Source: Ettlia oleoabundans (Eukaryota; Chlorophyta; Chlorophyceae; Chlamydomonadales). Taken from it: a stretch of DNA of 38,322 bases. The stretch spans positions 1,484-39,805 of the forward strand of contig JAAMXP010005087.1 of assembly GCA_019693395.1 (NCBI GenBank), in the 5' to 3' direction. A model generated the notes under the pieces. It did no database searches. It was not told where the DNA came from and was given only the letters and a program-made list of their open reading frames with translations. A program made the translations under genes and the position numbers. Positions 23,182-32,328 of this stretch are shown here, in pieces; positions within the stretch are counted from its first letter, which is position 1, and each line of letters opens with the position of its first letter.

Positions 23182-23578
23182 GCTGGCAGCCTCTGCCAAC
23201 GAGCAATGGTAGCGCTTTCTTGTAATGCACATGTCTTGCATATGTACAGCTTGTGAAACAGTGGTGCCAATTCAAGGTCGTCAGAAGAGAGGAGAAGATA
23301 GGGGAATTGGACGCAGTCAGGAGGGAAAGGGGTGCAGCGAAACAATATTGGGAAGCGTACAAGCATAGGCAGGCCTCTGCCTTCTCTCACTGTGTGCGGG
23401 ATTGGGAAGGTAGGGGAGCAACGAAGTCATAACACAAAGACGAGGGGTCAATGTACCGCTGCAATAAGATGTCAATAGGAGGGAGGAGGGGTGGTCAAAA
23501 TGTAGGCCAGCTGGTTGCCAGCCAGCCAGTAGGTGTCTCAGCTGTCGCAAGGTGGCCGCAGCCCCTTCACATGTCTCG
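23182..23578. other. Convergent 3' region TSSC4-like / kinase
   Basis: 397 bases between the stop codons of converging genes. It contains the TSSC4-like poly(A) signal and no recognisable gene. Confidence 0.55.
23221..23225 (+). promoter_or_regulatory. TGTAA poly(A) signal, TSSC4-like gene
   Basis: TGTAA occurs 40 bases downstream of the TSSC4-like stop codon, within a TTCTTGTAATG context. Confidence 0.7.
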
Positions 23579-26500
23579 CTACTGCGCGGGTGGTGGGCGG
23601 TCTGGCGAGGGCGTGAGTGAGCGCAGGGCTGTGAGGTCGGGGGGTCGGTCAAATTCGGAGAACTCCTGCTCGTATTGATCCCTGTGGGAAGAAAGGACAA
23701 GGGGCCCAGCCAGGGGCAGGGGGCCATGCATGGCGTTACTGTGGGAGTGTTAAGGTGGAGAACAGACTTGGCCACAGTAAACTTGAATGCCAACGCTGAC
23801 ATTTATCAAGAGGGGTGCCAAGCGCGCTTGGTCGTGGTGTGCGGCTGGATAAAGGCACAACAGCTGGCACCAAGCACACCAACTGTCCCTCTGCAAAAGC
23901 CAGCAATCCCTGGGCCCCTTCCCACCTGAGCGCCTTGATGTTCTGCTCCGCCAGCATGTCGAGGTTCTTGTAAGAGAAGTTGCGAAAGTGTGGGTGACTG
24001 CCGTCGCTGCCCTCACTGCTAGCTTCGCTGCCGCTGCTGTAGTCACCGCCATCGCTGCCCATGGGGCTGCTGCAGCTGCTGCCCGACACAGAGGCGGCAT
24101 CACCGCAGCGCCCACACAACGAGCAGGAAGCCACATCGCCGCTACCCTCACCAGCGCTACGCAAAGCAGCTGCTGCGGTTGTTGTGACGGTGTCAGGGCC
24201 CGCTACCTCATCATCACCTCCAACATAAGGTTCCCGGACATATGCGGCAGGCGGTTCGCCGCCGCAAAGCTCCGGCAGTCCCTGCCAAGGCTGCTGGGCG
24301 GTCTGCTGCCGCTGCTGCTCCGGCTGCTGCTCCTCAAGCTGCTGGTGTGCCTGCACGCTGATGGTGGACTGCTGGAGCTGTAGCAGGTCTGCTGCAGCGT
24401 GCACCACGCTACCACCTGAACCATCCACCGCCATTGCCGCGTCAGCACCTGCCAGCGAGGCTCGGCTTGTGTTGGAGCCGCCGCTGCTAAGGCTCATTGT
24501 TGCCCCACGCAGGCCCCTCAACTCACTAAGCGACGGCCCAGAGGGCTCTGCCAGCGCCTGTCGTAGTGAGCGCCGCCGTCCACTGGGCCGCCGGCTGCCG
24601 CCCCGGCTCTGGCTGCGGCTGGAGGCTCGCGAGCCAGCAGGGCTCAGCGGCATGGCGGCCACGCCGCCGGCACCAACCGCAGCAGTCACCGACGCCAGGT
24701 CCAGCTCGCCCCTGCTGCTGTCCAGGTCAAGGGCCAGGGAGCGCTGCGACACTGGCTTGGATGAGAAGTAGGAGGTGTCTGTGTCGCAGTCAGGTGCAGG
24801 CACAAAGGCCACCTTTTGGCGCGCCAGGCTGGCCCAGTCAACACCAGCAAACCAGGGGTGCAATTTCACCTCGCCCGCACCCCTGCAGCAGCAGCCATTT
24901 GCAGGGCAAGGGGCATATCTGGCTGTAACGAGCTTGTGAGGGTAGCAATTGCCAATTGCCGCATTTGAAACCAGTGCAGCACCACCAGGCTAGGCTTGCT
25001 GCACTCACAGCCAGCTGTTTCAGGCCCCCGCTTGCCTGTGCCCCAGCCGGTCCTTAGGCTCAAGCTGCAGCAGACGCTCTATCAAGTCCCGGCACTCGGG
25101 TGACATCTCCTTCTCCGGGGGCCACACAATGTTCCTGCGCCAGCAGCAGCACATGGACAAGTAGCTTAGCAACAACACCCCAAGAATGGCAAGGAAGGTG
25201 GGCAGGCACCAACGATCCCATTCGGCAGGCTTCCCGGCAGGCTTCCCTGTCTCTGGGAAAGCAGCCACTGCAAAGTCAGGGACCTCCAGCACAGCCTGTC
25301 CAGCTCAACCGCGCCCCGCTTCTGGCCCATACTAACTGCGCACCTGTCCAGGATATTTTGAAATATTTCCTGGGGTGAGTCAGCGGCAAAGGGCGGAGCC
25401 CCTGTCACAAACTCGTACAAGATCACACCCAGGCTCCACCAGTCCACCTCCAGCCCATGCCCAGTGCCCAGCAGCAGCTCAGGAGCCAGGTAATCGGGTG
25501 TGCCCACGGCACGCCTAGGCTCCTCCAACCCTGCTGCAGGCCCCGCAGGCCCCAGCCCCTGCGGTAGGCGAGGGCTGGCCAGCAGCGACGCCTCCCGCAG
25601 CATGTCTGCCTTGCTGGCAGGGCTGGCTGTGGCTGAGGGGGGGTCGGGCCCCAGGTTGCTGGAGGTGCGGCGCTGGGCCTTGGGGGAGGAAGGCAGGCTG
25701 GCACCATCCAAGTCCATAACCACGGGAGGAGAGGGGTCAGTGCTGTCTATCAAGCCAAAGCATGATAACCCTGCAGCAAGAAACTGGGGAGGCTGAGACA
25801 TGATGGCAGCAGCAAGGAAGCCATTTTGGGTTGGTGAGCTCAGCAGCCTTGCTGACAGACATTCCTGGAACCAGTCGGGCACGTGAACGCCAGTTGCAAA
25901 TGTTAGATGGTGGGTGTACCGGGGTGTCACGCACTGCCATGTTGTCACACATAACTGGGTTGACGCAGGCCTTCCTGTCGGCATATGCCATGCACCACCC
26001 ATAACGCCACGCACCAAAGTCTGTGAGCTTGATGTGACCATTAGATGAGATGAGGAGGTTGTCCGGCTTGAGATCTCGGTGGATGATGCCCTGGGTGTGG
26101 CAGTACTCCAGCGCCAGCACCGCCTCTGCAACGTACTGCCGAGCCACCTCCTCCTCCAGCGCCCCCATGTTGCGCAGCAGGGAGAAGCAGTCGCCGCCAT
26201 TCAGGTACTCCATCACGATGTACAGGTTGTCTCGGGAGGTGAAGGAGTAGTAGAAGCGAACCTGGGGGTGATGAAGGTGGTGGGAAGGGTGGGGTGAGGA
26301 GTGTAGGGGATGGCCACAGCAAAGGCACAGCGAAGATGCTGTAAAGGGATACGATAAGGGTGTGTGGGTGGATGGGGCACAAGCAAAGAGTAGCAGTTGT
26401 ACGGTCGCGATAAGCCTCCTGGGGATGGTGTGACTGCAAGGAAAAAGGCAGGCAGGCAGGAAGGCAGGCAGACAGGCAGGAACGGGTACTGCCTGACGCT

Positions 26501-29500
26501 GGGCAGATACTTGGGGCTGGCGATTGGTGCTGCATGCCTGCCTGCTCATCTGCCTCGCTTAGCCATGCCCCCCTCCTTGCCCCATCTCAGCCCTCACCAC
26601 GAATGGGTTGTTGGCCATGGCCAGTATGTTGCGCTCGTTCTTCACCGACTGCACCATGTTCTTGCGGATGAGGTCCACCTTGCGCATGACCTTAATGGCA
26701 TACAGGTCACCCGTGGCACGCTTGCGGGCCAGGTACACACGGCCAAAGGCGCCGCGGCTGATCGGCTTCAGGATCTCAAAGTCATCAATGCTCATGCTAC
26801 TGGAGGTGCGGGGTGTAGAGGCGCCTGCATGAAGAGCATAGGGCAGGGGCACAATAACTTGGGACCGATACGGTTCAGTGTAGGCCAGTTGGGCTGAAGA
26901 AGCGGCGGCAAGCGGCCAAAACACAAGTGTCAGGCTGGTGCAGAGGTGTCCGTCACAACCTAGCCCTGGGGCTCGGCTGGCACAGGCACAGCCGCACCTG
27001 AATGCTCGCAGCTCTTCAAACCTTTTCACCCACCTGAACCCGCATCCGACATGCGACCAGGCACCGCCGTACGCAGCTCCCCCAGCTTGCACCGCACCAA
27101 GCGCAACACTCGCTGCGCATATGCCTCGGCCTCGGGAGACAGCCCACCGCTGCCACTGCTTGCACTGGATCCGCCGGCTGGCGCCAGCTGTGATAGGCTG
27201 TGCTGCTGGTGCCGCTCCCCCTGGTCCAGCATGGCCTGCAGCACCGCCGCAATCCCCTCACAGCGTAGCATGGGCTGCCGCGTGCCGTCGGGCTGTAAGG
27301 ATGCCACTTGTCTGCATGCGGCCACCAAATCCTCCATGCTATCAAAGTCAGCGCCACTTAGGGTGGGGCTTGCTAGCTGCTCCTCAATCACATTGCCCAG
27401 GCGAGTCAGCAGCGCATCCACGTCACCCCCCTGCAAACAGTTGCATCAATCGGCGAGTAGGATTAGGCAGGTCTTGTAGTGACAGATCATGTACTGGGCC
27501 AGTTCCAGGTTAGAGCATGCAACGGTCAGATGTAAACAGTCAAATGAGAAGGCGACAGATCGGCAAGGAGTTGCGACCGGCTGGCTTTTCTGGTAGCCAC
27601 CGCAAATGCAGAAAAGCCATTCTGCCCATAAAATCTGCCTGCTTGCCTTCTTGCTTCAGCAAGATTTACTAGCTGCCACCAGAGCATGCTCAGCAACCTA
27701 CCCACCTGCTTGCAGATGGCCTCCAGCATGGCACACACTCGGCTGTGACGCTGCAGCCCATCTCGTCCCACCGGGTCCTCACAGATGCGGCACACCACGC
27801 GGCAGGGCGACACACTTAGAGGGCTGCCCTCAGAAGACTCCAACTCTAATGTCAACGCCTTTTGCAGCCCCGGGTGCAGCCGTGGCTGCTGTGGCACGCT
27901 CAAGCTCTCCACATCAGCGGACATAGCCCGCCGTGCGCCCCGTGCGGTGAGCAGCATGTGCGGTGCCAGAGACTGCTTTGGAAAACCATCCACATGTTGC
28001 TGCTGCAAGGGCTTTGCCTGCAGGGCAGTCAGATGGCACTAGGGCTGTGTTCGCTGCATGCATGAATGCAACTGTGCATGGCGCATGTGGCAGGTGGGCA
28101 GGTAAGCAAGCGGTTTGAGAGGAACTACCTGGGACGCGCTTAGTGGTCGCATACCATCCACCACTGCTCCTGCATGTATGATAGACAAGTGGCCGTTGCT
28201 GTCTGCTCCCTCCTCCGCCACGGCAGGTGTGCTTGCAGCTGCAGCTGCTGGTGCGGCTGCTTCAGCAGAATTATGAGCCCGCTCCTTGCTGGCCCCTCGC
28301 ATGTTCTTGAAGCGCAGCTTGAGCAGCTTTAAGATGCCATACCGCTTGGTGGGCGAGTCTGTGCCCAATGGGCTGGCAGCGCTGCTATCGCTGCCACCAG
28401 GAGAGTGGCTGTGCAGCTCCTGCTGCACCTCCTGATGCTGCTGAGGTGCCTTGGCTGCTGCGGCAGCAGGCCTGCCCTGCCAGCCGTCCTGCCTTGTTGC
28501 CGCCTGCTCAAGCTCCGCTTCCAGTGCTGTCACCACGGAGCGGCCCAGCGGGGACAGGCCCACCTGGCGGGCTGAGTGCCCAGGGGTGGACACATCTGAG
28601 GCAGCGCCTGTCGTTGCTGGTGAGCGCACAGGGCCGGGCGACTCTGGCATGGGACTTAGGGCCGGTGGCTGTCTGGCCCCAATGCCGCCGGCTTCTTGGA
28701 TGCGCAGGTGGTGCATGCTAGCCAGGAGGTCCTTGAGGCTGCGTGAGGGCGCCGTGGCGGAGCGCAACAGCGGTGAGGCACCCGCACGTGGCGACGCTGA
28801 TAGAGCGGGCAGGTGGTGCACCTGGCCACTATGGTCCATAGATAGCTGGTTGCGCAGCATGGGGAATCCCGAGAAGCGGCGCAGCCGGCCAGGGCCCTTG
28901 CTGCGTGGCTGAACTGTCAGGTACGCGTTCCCGCTGTCTTGGTGGCGGACCGGGTGCCCACCGCTGCCAAAGGGGCTGCTCTCCTCGGTGGCCACCAGCC
29001 GACTGCATCGTGTGAGGATGAACAGCAGGCGTGTGGCCCAGCCACGCACCTCCCGCAGCTTACATGACCGCCGCAGATCCTGCAGCAGGCATGACGGGCA
29101 GCATGTGGATAGCAAGTCCCAGGCAGGGGGGCTGTACTGCTGCTGACATCTCGTCCTCACTGTCTCTGCGGTGAACGCTGGTCAGGGATGACAAACTGGA
29201 ACATATGATCACACAAATTTGCTACTTTCCCCCTCCTGCGTCTGTAGCATGCCTGCAACCCACCCAAGGGCCCCAGTGCTATGCCCCCTTGGGCATCTGC
29301 CGCCGCATTTATACACGAGTCCCTATTTTCTCCTTTCCCTCACCTCCACTTGGTCCACAACTGTTTGAATGGAGTCCCGGAAGGTCCTTTCATCCTCCGT
29401 CAAACACCTCTCCGCAATCATGATGATTCGCTCCAAGCTGCTAACATCACTGCTGTCCATCACAGCAGCTGCAACGGCGGAAGCAGGCGCCGCGGCTGCC

Positions 29501-30386
29501 TTCCTTGCATCCTCAATGAAAGCTTCAAGGTCTCGGTTGACCTGGTTGATAACAAGGGGGTGGGAAGAGCTTGAGCAAGGTGAGGGCACATACGACGAGC
29601 ACCAATACTAGTGGCGGGATGCAAGCCGTTCCACTGGCCACACACCTGCAGCTTGGCCAGCTGGAAGCTCTTGTGTAGCTTGTCCTTGCAAGCCGTGGTG
29701 GGGGAAGGACAGGCATCTGGGCTGCCATCCTGCAGTAACGGATACGGAGCAATATGGTGCTCCCCAAATGGGAGGAGTGGACAGCGAGGAGGAATGAACA
29801 GCCAGCTGACCCCAGCTGTTGTGCCTGGGGTGACGCAAACACCTGATAGCTAGTCAAAACTGCACGATGCGACAGCAGGTTTGCTCGCAGAATTGTTGAG
29901 ACTAGCATCCAACACTCACCGCCAGCTGGGTCCCGCTTGACACCGGCTTGCTACGCTCGCCCTCAAGGCGGACAAACAGGGAGGGCATGCGTGAAAAAGG
30001 GCCGCCAGCCTGGACATCAGTGAAATACCCCCTCCGGCGCACTGGCGAGGGTTGCGGCAGCGCAAAACCTGCCAGGGGTGTCAGTGGCGTGTTCGCTGCA
30101 GCCTGTAGCCCAGCAGGAAGAAAAAGCAGCAGCAGCTATCAAGTTGAGCGGGCGGTGGGGCATGGGAAAGGAAGCAAGTCCTTTGCTGCCAGCAGTGTTG
30201 GCAGAAGCCCCGGGCAAGCATGCTACACCACTTTTGGTTATAACAAACAACGCCAATCCCCTCGAAGACGGCCATTACACGCACTTGCTGCTCTTCATGG
30301 ACCGTCGCAAGGAACGGGCTGGCCTGCGGTGGCCCTGCAGCCTCAGCTGCAGCTGGCGGCGAGGGCGTGGCTGCGGTCGGCTCCAT
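23579..30386 (-). CDS. IRE/Rim15/Greatwall (MAST)-type AGC protein kinase with C2HC finger
   Basis: Thirteen exons (30386-30285, 30102-29920, 29729-29646, 29541-29344, 29136-28129, 28017-27706, 27430-27034, 26824-26598, 26261-26015, 25770-25344, 25134-25036, 24882-23926, 23681-23579) give 1447 residues. The N-terminal half has the IRE-family region [20 protein letters not shown] and a C2HC finger near residues 601-620 (CRIC...HSRVC). The kinase domain is at about 777-1106: GAFGRVY loop, YAIKVM lysine, [11 protein letters not shown] at about 918, GTPDYLAPE and a [12 protein letters not shown] segment. Between DFG and APE lies a Ser/Pro-rich insert of about 85 residues, a hallmark of this family. 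After HPWF come [16 protein letters not shown] and DTSYFSS, then a Ser-rich tail. Plant IRE kinases act in growth; yeast Rim15 and animal Greatwall phosphorylate endosulfine. Intron 11 uses a GC donor (CACAG before GCAAGC). The start is 366 bases from endosulfine's. Confidence 0.93.
26447..26480. repeat. GGCA-rich imperfect tetranucleotide repeat
   Basis: Imperfect GGCA units (with GGAA and GACA variants) lie within the kinase intron between exons 8 and 9. On the gene strand this reads as a TGCC-rich tract. Confidence 0.8.
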
Positions 30387-30752
30387 CTCGCAGCAGCCTT
30401 AATGTCGGCGTCAGTGTATAAACATTATAAGGCGCGCTCGTACAAAGACGGGGCAGAGCGCGTCGGGGGGAGCAAGGCTGTTGGACTGAGAGTCGCCGCG
30501 GTCTTGGAGGGTGGCAGCACCTGCCGCCACTTCACTGCTCCCTCCGTGGTGTGACAGACCGCGCGGAACGGACTGGAGATAATGCCAGAGGAAGCGCAGC
30601 ATGGCGTAGCACCTGACAAGAATGGGTTCCATGGCTCCTGGTTGCTTGTGCTTGCTCCCTTTCACTGAAATCGCACCAAGGTTCCCTCAGGTTCTCCTCC
30701 TGCGCCGGCGACCGCGGCCCTCGACAACGGTGTGTCGAACGGCCTGAAGAAA
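30387..30752. promoter_or_regulatory. Divergent promoter region between kinase and endosulfine
   Basis: 366 bases separate the two start codons and must hold both 5' UTRs and promoter elements. No TATA box is evident, and no other coding sequence is supported. Shared regulation is inferred from geometry only. Confidence 0.6.
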
Positions 30753-31203
30753 ATGTCCGCGCCTGGCGCCCTGGTGAGCACCATGGAAAAGCTGCGATGA
30801 TGCGTCATCCGTTGGGGCGTGCGGCGCGGGCGCCGCTTGAGATCACTTGTCTGGTAGCAGCCTTGGGGATGGGCGGCAGCACCGAGCAGAGGCCGGTGTG
30901 TTGCGCCACCCTGGCCGGTCGCTATCGCCTGCTCACCCGCACAGAAGAGTATGTTCCGTCCTACAGGGGCCCCAGCAGCAAGGCAATATGACCGAGGCAG
31001 AGCAGGAGGCGCTTTTGCGTGCCAAGTATGGCGGCATGCTGAAGAAGAAGCCGTTGCTGCCCAAAGACCGCAAGCATTTTGACTCGGCAGACTGGCAGCT
31101 GTCCAAGCAGGGGGTCCCTACGGCCCAGCCGCAACTGGAACCTAAACTGAACCCTTCGGTGCCGCCAGCACGCCGCTCCTCGCAGCTGGGTGATGGCCAG
31201 TAG
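30753..31203 (+). CDS. ENSA: Endosulfine family protein (ENSA/ARPP19/Igo), PP2A inhibitor
   Basis: Small, mostly unfolded regulator. When phosphorylated on the serine of its FDSxD motif by Greatwall/Rim15 kinases it inhibits PP2A-B55. Exon 1 is 30753-30773 (MSAPGAL, donor GTGAGC) and exon 2 is 30967-31203, for 85 residues. If this short first exon is not used, an in-frame ATG at 30988 (MTEAEQEALL) still gives the whole conserved part. Diagnostic sequence is LLRAKYGGMLKKKPLLPKDR followed by KHFDSADWQLSKQGV at residues 43-57. FDSADW, with the target serine at 47, is the plant form of animal and fungal FDSGDY. The tail ends with ARRSSQ, a possible basophilic (PKA-like) site as in animal ARPP19. 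TGTAA lies 110 bases after the stop. It is divergent from the IRE/Greatwall-type kinase. Confidence 0.92.
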
Positions 31204-31312
31204 TAGTGGCTGTACTTTATGCCCGCCACTGCTGATTCAGCCACAGTAGCGGCATTCAAGCGACAATTGTGCTCCTTAAACTATCTCGTTCCCTTGCTGC
31301 CTGCGCAGTTTT

Positions 31313-31317
31313 TGTAA
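31313..31317 (+). promoter_or_regulatory. TGTAA poly(A) signal, endosulfine gene
   Basis: TGTAA occurs 110 bases after the endosulfine stop codon in a TTTTTGTAAC context; it is the first copy downstream. Confidence 0.6.
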
Positions 31318-31692
31318 CAAAAGTTACATGCTTGTATGTTTGTCTAGACTGAGTCGAGTGCTTGAAGCGCTCCGTACCCTTCCTTATTTGTTCTTGTTTT
31401 GATCAAATCGAGCCGCTTTCAATTTCCTCCATGTGAAACGCTGCTCACTTTGCTCCCCGCACGCTCAGCAACAGCTTGGCGGGAACCATGTACGATATTA
31501 GAGGCTCTGCGGCCTCAGCATGAAGAGCAGCTGATTTACGATTGTGGGGGACAACAACTTTCTGGTTGGGATCACAGCAATGACGCACCGGCCTCCGTCA
31601 CACCATCAGACAATGTACTGTATGCAGTGGATCTGCAGGAACAAAGTTTCATGTGAGGGTGCATTCCTGCCCGTTTAGGCTAGGGTGTGGTG

Positions 31693-31806
31693 GGTTACAG
31701 CCATGGTGGGCAAGCTTCACAAACCTCCTACAACACTTATATAGACTCACTGTACCCCGGGATCCCTGGCCTGGCCAACGATCCAGAGGTGATGGTTGAG
31801 CTCAAC
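31693..31806 (+). pseudogene. Degenerate fragment of a CP26-like Lhc gene (exon 4 region)
   Basis: Translation of this stretch gives GYSHGG, then YIDSLYPG, IPGLANDPEVMVELN. CP26-like exon 4 (11603-11385, opposite strand) reads GYSPGV, then [23 protein letters not shown]. The DNA also matches: GGTTACAGCC then GGGCAAG against GGCTACAGCC then GGGCAAG, and CACTGTACCCCGG against CTCTGTACCCCGG. The relic has small deletions, among them about 15 bases of the GGPFDP part, and a frame change. It lacks flanking helix segments and cannot be functional as an antenna protein. Weak resemblance may continue to about 31860 (GGCCATGG). It is best read as a dispersed partial copy of this or a related Lhc gene. 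Confidence 0.75.
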
Positions 31807-32328
31807 ATCTTCTGTACGTTTGGGCTGACATGTGGCCATGGCCTGCTTCCCAACAGAGTCAACTGCAGCCTGCCGATTGACCATCCGATGTGCAACAATA
31901 ACTCACCACAGCCTAACAGTGTTGTCATTCATCATGACATCCATGCCCAAAACCTGATAAAAGCATCACATACGGTGTGCTATGCGGACAAAGTAAGAAA
32001 CCTTTCTGCAATAGTTCTTCTGCTGTTTAACATACATGTAACACATGTGTCAGCGGTATCAAATGTTCAGCAGAAGAAAAAGTAAAAACCAGCATACATT
32101 AGATTGAGCAAGGCACACAGCTATTTCCCCAGTGCCGCCTTTCGTCCAGATGACTTCAAAAACTTGCTGTCAGCTCGATTACAGACGTCGCAACTCAGCT
32201 TACAAGTCACGTGCATATATCCAGGATTTTTGTCGCCTGCAACGACGGGTGCACCATGGGTGCGCGGTTGGGGCGGGCTGGTGGATATGATGTGGCGCCA
32301 GCTGCCAGCTGTTTCGAGCGGTTAGGCC

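Larger units (their letters stand above)
31204..32328. other. Intergenic region with Lhc gene fragment, endosulfine / P4H
   Basis: About 1.1 kb, AT-richer than the genes. It contains the endosulfine 3' UTR, the Lhc-like relic at 31693-31806, and TTACA motifs at about 32179 and 32200 that could be P4H poly(A) signals. No intact gene is recognised. Confidence 0.6.

Noticed and set aside
23579..30386. Kinase as the missing kinase half of the PP2C-kinase fusion
   Set aside because: This kinase has IRE/Rim15/Greatwall features (C2HC finger, long DFG-APE insert), not those of the cyclic-nucleotide-dependent AGC kinase of the fusion protein.
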